Assembly: GCA_031285405.1 (NCBI GenBank)
Contig: JAITWH010000005.1
Location: forward strand, 1 to 41,571
DNA from: Alistipes sp.
Lineage (GTDB): Bacteria > Bacteroidota > Bacteroidia > Bacteroidales > Rikenellaceae
Length of the DNA: 41,571 nt
Direction of reading: 5' to 3'
A program made the position numbers and the translations under genes. Positions 7,083 through 14,350 of this stretch are shown here, piece after piece; positions within the stretch are counted from its first letter, which is position 1, and every line of letters starts with the position of its first letter. The notes beneath the pieces were generated by a model. That model had not been told where the DNA came from and ran no database searches. It worked only from the letters and a program-made list of their open reading frames with translations.

Positions 7083-8414
7083 ATGAAGATAGCGATTATC
7101 GGGACGGGATACGTGGGTTTGGTGTCGGGGGCGTGCTTCGCCGAGATGGGCGCCGAGGTGGTGTGTGTGGATATCGACGCCGAGAAGGTCGAGCGGCTGC
7201 GGCGGGGGGTGATGCCCATCTGGGAGCCCGGCTTAGAAGAGTTGGTGGTGCGCAACTGCGAGGCGGGGCGGTTGAGTTTTTCCACCCGACTGGCCGAGGT
7301 GATCGGCGGGGTGGAGGTGGTGTTTATTGCGGTGGGAACCCCTCCGGATGAGGATGGGAGTGCCGACCTGGGGCATGTGTTGGCGGCGGCGCGGGAGATC
7401 GGGCGGGTGATGGAGGAGGCGACAGTCGGGTCGATGGTTGTGGTGACCAAGAGCACCGTGCCGGTGGGTACGTCGGACAGGGTGCGGGCGGCGATTGAGG
7501 AGGAGTTGGCGGCGAGGGGGGTGAAGGTGGATTTCGAGGTGGCGGCCAACCCCGAGTTTCTGAAGGAGGGCAACGCGGTGGAGGATTTCATGAGGCCCGA
7601 TCGGGTGGTAGTGGGGGTCGAGTCGGAGGCGGCGCGGCGAGTGATGGACAGGTTGTACAAGCCCTTTATGGTGAACTCTTACAGGGTGATTTTCACCGAC
7701 ATACGGTCGGCGGAGATGATCAAGTACGCGGCCAACGCGATGCTGGCGACGCGGATATCTTTTATGAACGACATTGCGAATCTGTGTGAGTTGGTGGGGG
7801 CGGACGTGGGGATGGTGCGCAAGGGGATCGGGACAGATCCGCGCATAGGGTCGAAGTTTTTGTACGCGGGGTTGGGCTACGGCGGGTCGTGCTTTCCGAA
7901 GGATGTGCGGGCGTTGATTCGTACCGCGGGGGAGCATGGTTACAGGTTGGAGCTCTTAGAGGCGGTAGAAAATGTCAACCGGCGGCAGAAGGAGGTGTTG
8001 GCCGCGAAGGTTCGGGGGGTGTTTGGCGATGATCTTTCGGGGCGGGTGTTTGGGGTTTGGGGGTTGGCCTTCAAGCCCGAGACGGATGACGTTCGCCAGT
8101 CGGCGGCGCTGGTGGTGGTGGAGCGGTTGCTGGAGGCAGGGGCTACGGTTCGGGTTTACGATCCGGTGGCTATGGAGAGTGCCCGGCGGGAGCTTGGGGA
8201 GCGGGTGGTTTATTGCGGGACTATGTATGAGGCGGTCGAGGGGGCGGATGCGTTGATTCTGGCTACCGAGTGGAAGGCGTTTCGGATGCCGGATTGGGGC
8301 AGGGTCGGGTGCGCTATGAAGGGGCGGGTGCTTTTTGACGGGCGGAACATTTATGATGCTTTGGAGGTTCGGGGGCGGGGGTTTCGGTATTTTGGGGTTG
8401 GGATTAGTGATTAG
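7083..8414 (+). CDS. ugd: UDP-glucose 6-dehydrogenase
   Basis: Oxidises UDP-glucose to UDP-glucuronate with two NAD+, supplying uronic acid for capsule or LPS. In 443 residues it shows the Rossmann motif IGTGYVGLVSGACFAEMG (6-23), CVDIDAEKVE, KSTVPVGTSD, NPEFLKEGNAVEDF (156-169), the hinge KYAANAMLATRISFMNDIA, and the catalytic cysteine in GYGGSCFPKD (Cys270). The start at 7083 was chosen because the protein family begins MKIAIIGTGYVG; the earlier ATG at 7065 lies in the ATTCATG repeat. The C-terminus (GISD) and the TAG stop are written in the GTTAGTG repeat that follows. Third codon positions strongly favour G. Confidence 0.96.
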   Translation: MKIAIIGTGYVGLVSGACFAEMGAEVVCVDIDAEKVERLRRGVMPIWEPGLEELVVRNCEAGRLSFSTRLAEVIGGVEVVFIAVGTPPDEDGSADLGHVLAAAREIGRVMEEATVGSMVVVTKSTVPVGTSDRVRAAIEEELAARGVKVDFEVAANPEFLKEGNAVEDFMRPDRVVVGVESEAARRVMDRLYKPFMVNSYRVIFTDIRSAEMIKYAANAMLATRISFMNDIANLCELVGADVGMVRKGIGTDPRIGSKFLYAGLGYGGSCFPKDVRALIRTAGEHGYRLELLEAVENVNRRQKEVLAAKVRGVFGDDLSGRVFGVWGLAFKPETDDVRQSAALVVVERLLEAGATVRVYDPVAMESARRELGERVVYCGTMYEAVEGADALILATEWKAFRMPDWGRVGCAMKGRVLFDGRNIYDALEVRGRGFRYFGVGISD

Positions 8415-8540
8415 TTGTTAGTGATTAGTGGTTAGTGCTAACGCGGTACGATTGATAATTGATAATTAGCTAACGCAGAATTTTTGCGTAGCACTGCGCC
8501 GCGTTAGCACTAACCACTAACCACTAATCACTAACCACTG
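8402..8540. repeat. GTTAGTG bracket repeat, copy 1
   Basis: Forward units end in GTGCTAACGCG (8435-8445) and inverted units begin with the exact complement CGCGTTAGCAC (8500-8510) and run to 8540. The ~55-base core holds TTGATAATTGATAATT units. The forward arm supplies the ugd stop codon. Confidence 0.85.
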
Positions 8541-8552
8541 TATCGCTTTCCG

Positions 8553-8581
8553 TTTTTTTGACTTATCATAAACTTAATTTG
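8553..8581 (+). promoter_or_regulatory. Weak promoter-like sequence before rfbA
   Basis: TTTTTTTG (8553-8560) and TTAATTTG (8574-8581) resemble -33 and -7 boxes, but the second is a base off the consensus and ends one base before the ATG. A start of transcription would then fall inside the gene, so the site is doubtful unless translation starts further in. Confidence 0.25.
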
Positions 8582-8582
8582 T

Positions 8583-9458
8583 ATGAGGGGAATAGTTTTG
8601 GCGGGGGGGGCGGGGACGAGGCTTTGGCCCATCACCAAGGGGGTCTCGAAGCAGTTGCTGCCCGTGTATGACAAGCCGATGATCTACTATCCGATCTCGG
8701 TGATGATGCTGGCGGGGGTGCGCGAGATTTTGGTGATCTCGACGCCGGACGATCTGGCGGGATTTCGGCGGCTGTTAGGCGACGGGAGTGAGTTAGGGGT
8801 GCGGTTTGAGTATGCGGCGCAGCCCTCGCCCGACGGGATTGCCCAGGCGTTTATCATCGGCGGGGAGTTTATTCGTGGGCATGCGGTGTGTCTGGCGCTG
8901 GGGGATAATATCTTCTATGGGCAGGGGTTCACGGGGATGCTGCGCGAGGCGGTGCGGCGGGCCGAGGAGGAGCGGCGGGCCACGATCTTTGCCTACGGGG
9001 TGGGCGATCCGGAGCGGTTCGGGGTGGTGGAGTTGGACTCTTGCGGGAGGCCGGTGGCCATCGCCGAGAAGCCCTCGGAGCCGCGGTCGAACCTTGCGGT
9101 GACGGGGTTGTATTTCTATCCCGCGGGGGTGGAGGAGGTGACCTTGGGCGTGCGGCCGTCGGCGAGGGGCGAGCTGGAGATCACGTCGGTCAACGAGGAG
9201 TATCTGCGGCGGGGGGAGATGGATGTGACGGTGCTGGGGCGAGGGTTTGCGTGGTTGGACACCGGGACTCACGACTCGCTCTTCTCGGCCTCGACATTTG
9301 TGGAGACAGTGGAGAAGCGGCAGGGGCTTAAAATTGCTTGTCTGGAGGAGATTGCCTGGCGGCAGGGGTGGATCTCTTCGGCGGATGTGAGGCGGATTGC
9401 GGGGGAGCTTTCGCGGAATCAGTACGGGCGCTATCTTTTGCAAGTGGTTAGTGATTAG
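8583..9458 (+). CDS. rfbA: Glucose-1-phosphate thymidylyltransferase
   Basis: Makes dTDP-glucose from glucose-1-phosphate and dTTP, first step to dTDP-6-deoxysugars. 291 residues, normal family length. The signature nucleotide-binding loop [20 protein letters not shown], the YDKPMIYYP segment, [24 protein letters not shown] and the [10 protein letters not shown] motif are all present. Its last residues (VVSD) and TAG stop come from a GTTAGTG repeat that begins inside the gene at about 9444. It is separated from rfbC by about 95 bases of repeats instead of the usual tight operon spacing. Confidence 0.97.
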   Translation: MRGIVLAGGAGTRLWPITKGVSKQLLPVYDKPMIYYPISVMMLAGVREILVISTPDDLAGFRRLLGDGSELGVRFEYAAQPSPDGIAQAFIIGGEFIRGHAVCLALGDNIFYGQGFTGMLREAVRRAEEERRATIFAYGVGDPERFGVVELDSCGRPVAIAEKPSEPRSNLAVTGLYFYPAGVEEVTLGVRPSARGELEITSVNEEYLRRGEMDVTVLGRGFAWLDTGTHDSLFSASTFVETVEKRQGLKIACLEEIAWRQGWISSADVRRIAGELSRNQYGRYLLQVVSD

Positions 9459-9551
9459 TGGTTAGTGGTTAGTGCTAACGCGGAACTTTGGCTACGCAAA
9501 ATAAATCGGTGCCGCCGTTGCGGCCAATTTTCAACTTTCAATTTTCAATTA
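9444..9551. repeat. Repeat-filled gap rfbA-rfbC
   Basis: A forward-only GTTAGTG array ending in GTGCTAACGCG (9444-9482), a mini-hairpin GCCGC-CGTT-GCGGC (9511-9524) and CAATTTTCAACTTTCAATT units up to three bases before the rfbC start. No separate promoter box was recognised. Confidence 0.8.
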
Positions 9552-9553
9552 TT

Positions 9554-10141
9554 ATGAGGTTTTTGGAGACGGCGTTGGAGGGGGTTTTGGTTTTGGAGCC
9601 GCGGGTGTTTCGCGATGAGCGGGGGTGCTTTTTGGAGACATTCTCGGAGCGGGAGTTTTTCAAAGCTCTCGATGCGCATCTTCCGCGTAGCATAAATCGC
9701 CCGTGCGGCTCGCACCACTTTGTTCAGGACAATGAGTCGGTTTCGCGGCGAGGGGTGGTTCGGGGGTTGCATTTTCAGCGCGAGCCGCATGCTCAGGCCA
9801 AGTTGGTGCGGGTCTCTCGGGGGGCGATTCTGGATGTGGCGGTCGATATGCGTCGAGGGTCGGCGAGTTTCGGGCGGTGGGTGGCGGTGAAACTTTCGGC
9901 CGAAAATCGGCGGCAACTGTTTGTGCCTCGGGGGTTTGCGCATGGTTTTTTGGCGCTGGAGGATGAGACGGTCGTGGCCTACAAAGTGGATGATTACTAT
10001 GCGCCCGAGTGTGACGCGGGGGTGCTTTGGTGCGATCCGGCGCTGGGGATTGATTGGGGGATTGAGGTTGGGGCGGCGGTGGTCTCCGCTAAGGATGCGG
10101 GGTTGCCGGGGTTGGAGGACGCGTATGCGTTTTCAATTTAG
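9554..10141 (+). CDS. rfbC: dTDP-4-dehydrorhamnose 3,5-epimerase
   Basis: Cupin-fold epimerase acting on dTDP-4-keto-6-deoxyglucose on the way to dTDP-L-rhamnose. 195 residues from MRFLETALEGV, the family start; the upstream in-frame extension is repeat-encoded and rejected. Motifs: FRDERGCFLETFSEREFF, GVVRGLHFQ with catalytic His73, GAILDVAVDMRRGS, VPRGFAHGFLALED, VAYKVDDYYAPE. Compared with the classical enzyme there are roughly 10-12 extra residues just before FVQDN (about 41-55: AHLPRSINRPCGSHH), encoded by DNA resembling the local repeats (CGCGTAGCATAAATCGC). The active-site residues are intact, so activity is expected. Confidence 0.95.
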   Translation: MRFLETALEGVLVLEPRVFRDERGCFLETFSEREFFKALDAHLPRSINRPCGSHHFVQDNESVSRRGVVRGLHFQREPHAQAKLVRVSRGAILDVAVDMRRGSASFGRWVAVKLSAENRRQLFVPRGFAHGFLALEDETVVAYKVDDYYAPECDAGVLWCDPALGIDWGIEVGAAVVSAKDAGLPGLEDAYAFSI

Positions 10142-10342
10142 AATTAAGAATTAAGAATTGAGCTACGCGGAATAAATCGCTGCCGGCGTTCCGGCTTGGA
10201 TTGCTTCGGAGTTTTTAACTCCTCGCAATGACGGAGGGGGGCTACGGTGAGTTTCTTTAACGCAAAATAAATCGCTGCGGCCGTTGCCGCTTTCAATTTT
10301 CAATTAAATCGCTGCCGCCGTTGCGGCCAATTATCAATTAAT
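10142..10342. repeat. Repeat-filled gap rfbC-rfbB
   Basis: Contains AATTAAGAATTAAG units; mini-hairpins GCCGG-CGTT-CCGGC (10182-10195), GCGGC-CGTT-GCCGC (10277-10290) and GCCGC-CGTT-GCGGC (10314-10327); and an inverted TCATTGCGAG family copy whose centre is GGAGTT-TTT-AACTCC (10208-10222). Three different mini-hairpin stems occur within 150 bases. No gene. Confidence 0.85.
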
Positions 10343-11353
10343 ATGAGGAATATACTGATTACGGGGGGGATGGGGTTTATTGGGGCGCATGTGGTGCGGT
10401 GGTTTGTGGAGCGGTATCCGGAGTATCGCGTCGTTAACCTCGATAAACTGACCTATGCCGCGGCGCCCGAGAGGTTGGCCGATCTGGCGGGGCGTGAGAA
10501 CTACTCCTTTATGGAGGGCGACGTTTGCGACTCGGAGTTGTTGGCGCGGCTGTTTGCCGAGCGGGATATCGACGGGGTGATTCACCTCGCCGCCGAGAGT
10601 CATGTCGACCGCAGCATCGGGGGGCCAGGGGTGTTTGCGCAGACTAATGTTATGGGGACTTTGGCTCTGCTCGAAGCGGCTCGCGCAAGGTGGAACGGGG
10701 CGTGGGAGGGCAAGAAGTTTTATCAGATTTCGACCGACGAGGTGTACGGGGCTTTGGCGGGGGAGGGATTTTTTACGGAGGAGTCGCGATACGATCCTCA
10801 CTCGCCCTACTCGGCGTCGAAGGCGGCGGCGGATCACTTTGTGAGGGCGTATCACGATACTTACGGCATGCCGACGGTGGTTTCGAACTGCACCAACAAC
10901 TATGGGCCGGGGCAGCATCCGGAGAAGCTGATTCCGCTGATGATATCGAACATTGCGGCGGAGCGGCCGCTGCCCGTCTACGGCGACGGGACGAATGTGA
11001 GGGATTGGATCTGGGTGGGGGATCATGTGGAGGCTATCGACGCGATTTTTCATCGCGGGGCGGCTGGCGGAACGTGGTTGGCCGGCGGGGGTAACGAGAT
11101 GCGGAACATCGACCTTGTGCGGATGTTGGTTCGGCTGGTGGACGAGGCTCTTGGGCGGCCGGTGGGCTATGGCGAGCGGTTGATTACCTTTGTGCAGGAT
11201 CGCGCGGGGCATGACTTTCGGTATGCGGCGGATATATCTAAGATATCTCGCGAGCTGGGGTGGCAGCCTGTTACGGGTTTTGAGGAGGGGCTTCGGCGGA
11301 CGGTTGCTTGGTATCTTTCGACCGCCGGAGCGGTCGATTCAATTAAGGATTAA
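10343..11353 (+). CDS. rfbB: dTDP-glucose 4,6-dehydratase
   Basis: NAD+-dependent extended short-chain dehydrogenase that converts dTDP-glucose to dTDP-4-keto-6-deoxyglucose. Motifs in 336 residues: GGMGFIG (8-14), DKLTYAA, GVIHLAAESHVDRSI, the catalytic STDEVYG (130-136) and YSASK (Tyr156, Lys160), NNYGPGQHPEKLIP, YGDGTNVRDWIWVGDH. The C-terminal AVDSIKD is encoded by an AATTAAGGATTAA repeat. With rfbA and rfbC it forms a three-gene set; the reductase rfbD, normally adjacent, is not here. Confidence 0.97.
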   Translation: MRNILITGGMGFIGAHVVRWFVERYPEYRVVNLDKLTYAAAPERLADLAGRENYSFMEGDVCDSELLARLFAERDIDGVIHLAAESHVDRSIGGPGVFAQTNVMGTLALLEAARARWNGAWEGKKFYQISTDEVYGALAGEGFFTEESRYDPHSPYSASKAAADHFVRAYHDTYGMPTVVSNCTNNYGPGQHPEKLIPLMISNIAAERPLPVYGDGTNVRDWIWVGDHVEAIDAIFHRGAAGGTWLAGGGNEMRNIDLVRMLVRLVDEALGRPVGYGERLITFVQDRAGHDFRYAADISKISRELGWQPVTGFEEGLRRTVAWYLSTAGAVDSIKD

Positions 11354-11505
11354 AAATTAAGAATTAAGAATTGGGCTACGCGGAATACTGGATTGCTTCG
11401 CCCTGACGGGCTCGCAATGACGGGGGCTACGGTGAGTTTCTTTAATGCAAAATAAATCGCTGCCGGCGTTCCGGCCAATTTTCAACTTTCAATTTTCAAT
11501 TGTAT
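11354..11505. repeat. Repeat-filled gap rfbB-gntP
   Basis: AATTAAGAATTAAG units, an inverted TCATTGCGAG family copy with the centre GCCC-TGAC-GGGC (11390-11422), a mini-hairpin GCCGG-CGTT-CCGGC (11462-11475) and CAATTTTCAACTTTCAATT units up to the start codon. Confidence 0.8.
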
Positions 11506-12837
11506 ATGTCTATTGCGGTTGTGGGGGTTTGTTTGGTCTTGTTGGTGCTGATGGTTTCGGTGCTGAAGGTCAACCCTTTTTTGGCTTTTGTCGTGGTGTC
11601 GCTGGTGGCGGGGATTGGGCTGGGGATTCCGGCCGATCGGCTGCCGGCCGTGGTCGACGCGGGGATCGGCAACATCATGGGCAGTCTGACGATGGTGATC
11701 ATCCTCGGGGCGATGCTGGGGAAGTTGGTGGCCGAGAGCGGGGCCGCGCGGCAGATTGCGGACACGATGGTGGCGGCGTTCGGCACGCGAAAGATACAGT
11801 GGGGGCTGATGGTGACGGGGTTTGTGGTGGGGATTCCGTTGTTCTACAACATCGGGTTTGTGCTGCTGGTGCCGCTGCTGTTTTCGGTGGTGGGGCGGTA
11901 TCGGTTGCCGCTGCTCTACATGGGGGTGTCGATGTTTGCCGCGCTGTCGGTGACGCATGGGTTTCTGCCGCCGCACCCCTCGCCGGTGGCGCTGGTGGCG
12001 ATGTTCGATGCCAATGTTGGGATGACGCTGATCTATGGGATGGTGATTGCGGTGCCTACGGTGGTTTTGGCGGGGCCGATCTTTGGGCGCACTCTGCGAG
12101 GGGTGGTTACGGGGCCGGTGCGGCTGTTTGTCTCCGAGGAGGAGGAGGACGGTCGTGCGCGGCCCGGGGTGGCGAACAGTTTTTTGAGTGCCACGCTGCC
12201 GGTGGCGTTGTTGGTGGTGACCACGGCGGCTCCCTGGATTTTTCCGGCGGTGGCGGAGTCTCGGGTTTTGGCCTTTGCGGGGGCGCCGTCGATCGTGATG
12301 TTGGTGTCGTTAGGGGTGGCGGTGTGGACTCTCGGGCTGCGGCAGGGGCGGACGATCGGGGCGGTGATGGAGGTGTTCGTGGGGGCGATTCGGGAGATTG
12401 CGCCGATTTTGCTGATCATTGCCGGGTCGGGGATCTTCAAGCAGGTGATGGAGGAGAGCGGGGTGAGTGGCGAGCTGGCGGCGGTGTTGGGCGGGTTGGC
12501 GGTGCATCCGCTTGTGCTGGGGTGGCTGATGGCGGCGGTGATTCGGGTCTGCATCGGGTCGGCGACTGTGGCGGGGCTTACGGCGGCGGGGGTTTTGATG
12601 CCTTTAGTGGCGGGCGGCGGGATGGCCGGCGCGGGGGTCGACGCCAACCTTATGGTGCTGTCGATCGGGGCCGGCAGCCTTATGTTTTCGCATATCAACG
12701 ACTCGGGGTTTTGGATGTTTAAGGAGTATTTCGGGCTGACAATCGGGCAGACGGTTCGGTCTTGGTCTCTTATGGAGACGATTGTTTCGGTTGCGGGATT
12801 AGTTGGGGTTTTGGTGCTCGATCTCGTCATTGGGTGA
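11506..12837 (+). CDS. GntP-family gluconate/organic acid permease
   Basis: Inner-membrane proton symporter of the GntP family (gluconate, idonate and related sugar acids). 443 residues, about 12-14 hydrophobic helices. Recognisable family segments: LKVNPFLAFVVVSLVAG, GIGNIMGSLTMVIILGAMLGKL, GFVVGIPLFYNIGFVLLVPLLF, THGFLPPHPSPVAL, GSATVAGLTAAGVLMPL and FSHINDSGFWMFKEYFGL. The ATG at 11506 is used; a TTG two codons earlier is possible. Its place after rfbB is probably incidental. Codons are very rich in G at third position. The stop codon lies in a perfect hairpin. Confidence 0.9.
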   Translation: MSIAVVGVCLVLLVLMVSVLKVNPFLAFVVVSLVAGIGLGIPADRLPAVVDAGIGNIMGSLTMVIILGAMLGKLVAESGAARQIADTMVAAFGTRKIQWGLMVTGFVVGIPLFYNIGFVLLVPLLFSVVGRYRLPLLYMGVSMFAALSVTHGFLPPHPSPVALVAMFDANVGMTLIYGMVIAVPTVVLAGPIFGRTLRGVVTGPVRLFVSEEEEDGRARPGVANSFLSATLPVALLVVTTAAPWIFPAVAESRVLAFAGAPSIVMLVSLGVAVWTLGLRQGRTIGAVMEVFVGAIREIAPILLIIAGSGIFKQVMEESGVSGELAAVLGGLAVHPLVLGWLMAAVIRVCIGSATVAGLTAAGVLMPLVAGGGMAGAGVDANLMVLSIGAGSLMFSHINDSGFWMFKEYFGLTIGQTVRSWSLMETIVSVAGLVGVLVLDLVIG

Positions 12838-12847
12838 CGAGATCGAG
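12817..12847 (+). terminator. Hairpin spanning the gntP stop codon
   Basis: CTCGATCTCGTCA (12817-12829) and TGACGAGATCGAG (12835-12847) form a perfect 13-bp stem, loop TTGGG; the TGA stop begins the right arm. No T-run follows (an A-run does). Confidence 0.6.
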
Positions 12848-12857
12848 TAGCAAAAAA

Positions 12858-13088
12858 TCATGAATCATGAATTATGAATCATGAATTGGCTACGCAGTAC
12901 TTAGGCTACGCGGTACTTAGGCTACGCAGAAATGCTATTCGGTAGATCCCTCGTCGCCCTTTGGGCTCGCTCGGGATGACATTGAATAAGGCCCCCTTGT
13001 TGGGAGCCTTATTATTCGCGAATCGTCCACGCGACATTAATATGCGTGCAAAGCACGCATCGGATTCATGATTCATGATTCATGATTC
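12858..13088. repeat. ATTCATG bracket repeat, copy 3
   Basis: Left array 12858-12888, right inverted array 13063-13088. The interior carries GGCTACGCAG units, an inverted GTCATCCCGAG family copy (about 12944-12982) with centre GCCC-TTT-GGGC (12956-12966), and ATGCGTGC-AAA-GCACGCAT (13042-13060), the longest stem of this motif in the window. The right array contains the stop codon of hpf. Confidence 0.85.
12985..13013. terminator. Bidirectional terminator between gntP and hpf
   Basis: AATAAGGC (12985-12992) pairs with GCCTTATT (13006-13013), extended by CCC/GGG. The A/T ends serve both strands, fitting its place between convergent genes. Confidence 0.55.
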
Positions 13089-13376
13089 TCTGTGCCCTTT
13101 TTGTTTGGTTATTTGGCGTTTAAGTATCTCTATGGTTTCGTCGATGGCCTCTTCGAAGGTTCGGGCTCGCGACTCGGCGACCAAGTCCTCGCCCGGGACG
13201 TAGAGGGTGATCGTGGCCACCTTGTTGCCCTTTTCGTGGTCTTTGTCGACCTTTAGGATCACGTCCGACGAGACGATTTTTTCGGAAAACTTCTCAAGTT
13301 TGGACATCTTGTTCTCGACGAAATCGACCAGCCTCTGGTCGGCGTCGAACTTTACTGACTGCAACTGAACGTTCAT
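13080..13376 (-). CDS. hpf: Ribosome hibernation-promoting factor (HPF/RaiA family, short form)
   Basis: Binds the 30S decoding region and stops translation in slow growth. The 98-residue product corresponds to the short single-domain form: VQLQSVKFDADQRLVDFVENKMSKLEKF, then ATITLYVPGEDLVAESRARTFEEAIDETIEILKRQ. The C-terminal HRES and TGA stop lie in the right array of the ATTCATG bracket. It is the last gene of tatD-tcdA-xer-hpf, two bases from xer; xer-hpf adjacency is common in Bacteroidales. Confidence 0.93.
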   Translation of the reverse strand: MNVQLQSVKFDADQRLVDFVENKMSKLEKFSEKIVSSDVILKVDKDHEKGNKVATITLYVPGEDLVAESRARTFEEAIDETIEILKRQITKQKGHRES

Positions 13377-13378
13377 AA

Positions 13379-14350
13379 CTAATCTTCTTTTAAGTTGTTA
13401 TCTATTTTCGGCGTAGCTAAAATCGCTGCGGCCGTTGCCGCTCTTGGGTGAGCTTTTTCGTATATTTTCTTCAGGTGCGCGATGCTGTTATGGGTGTACA
13501 CCTGTGTCGCGGCGAGCGAGGTGTGGCCCAGCAGCTCCTGAATTTCGCGCATGTCGGCGCCGCCGTCTAACAGGTGCGTGGCGAAGGTGTGCCTCAACAC
13601 GTGGGGCGAACGTTTGCCCTGCACCCCCATCAGCTCCAGCTCGCTGCGCACGGCGGTGTAGATGGCGGTGCGCGGGAGGGCGGCTCCACGGTCGGTTAAA
13701 AATAGTGGTTTTTTGTCGTCTTTCCAAATTTTGGCGGTACAAATCTCTTCGATGTGGCGTTGCAGTATCTCGGCGGTCGGGGCGGGCAGCGGCACCACCC
13801 GTGTTTTGTCGCCCTTGCCGTGCACTCGCAGCGAGCGGCAGTCGGCGGCGATGTCGGTCAGCGAGATACCCGATAGCTCTGCAAGTCGTATGCCACAAGA
13901 GTAAAAAAGGAGGACTATGAGTGCGTTTTGTCGGCGGGCGTGGTCGGGCGACGCGCAGCTCTCGATGAGGTGGGTGGTGATCTCGCCCATCTTCTTTTCG
14001 GGAATCCAGACGGGGAGCCGCTTGGGGGTGCGCAGCGCGGGGATGCCGGTGAAGGGATTTTTCGTGACGGCGCCCGTCGCCCTCAGCCAGCGGAACAGCG
14101 AGCGCAGCGACGACACCGTGCGGTTGACCGAGGCGGGGGTCAGGTGGCGATCCTCGCTCAGGGAGACTATCCAGGTTCGGATGTCGTCGGAGGTTACCTG
14201 GGTCAGGTCGGAGGGGGCGTCGGGATTGGTTTCGGGGTTGGCGGCGGCGAGCCACTCCGCGAACGCGATTATGTCGCGGCGGTAGTTGGTCACCGTTCCC
14301 GGGGAGTAGCGTCTTTCGGCTTCGAGGTATGTTACGAACGCTTCTAACAT
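13379..14350 (-). CDS. Tyrosine recombinase XerC/XerD
   Basis: Chromosome-dimer resolution recombinase. 323 residues with an N-terminal SAM-like core-binding domain (FVTYLEAERRYSPGTVTNYRRDI) and a complete catalytic set: Arg155 (CGIRLAELS), Lys179 (HGKGDKTR), His250 and Arg253 (SPHVLRHTFATHLL), His276 (LLGHTSLAATQ), Tyr285 (VYTH). The start overlaps the tcdA stop by 7 bases. After the usual end (KAHPRA) come about 20 residues (ATAAAILATPKIDNNLKED) encoded by the mini-hairpin repeat GCGGC-AACG-GCCGC; this tail is atypical. XerC versus XerD was not resolved. Confidence 0.93.
   Translation of the reverse strand: MLEAFVTYLEAERRYSPGTVTNYRRDIIAFAEWLAAANPETNPDAPSDLTQVTSDDIRTWIVSLSEDRHLTPASVNRTVSSLRSLFRWLRATGAVTKNPFTGIPALRTPKRLPVWIPEKKMGEITTHLIESCASPDHARRQNALIVLLFYSCGIRLAELSGISLTDIAADCRSLRVHGKGDKTRVVPLPAPTAEILQRHIEEICTAKIWKDDKKPLFLTDRGAALPRTAIYTAVRSELELMGVQGKRSPHVLRHTFATHLLDGGADMREIQELLGHTSLAATQVYTHNSIAHLKKIYEKAHPRAATAAAILATPKIDNNLKED

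Noticed and set aside
11445-12722. 425-codon frame over the permease gene
   Set aside because: Gly/Cys/Asp-rich shadow in the +1 frame; the permease frame has family motifs.
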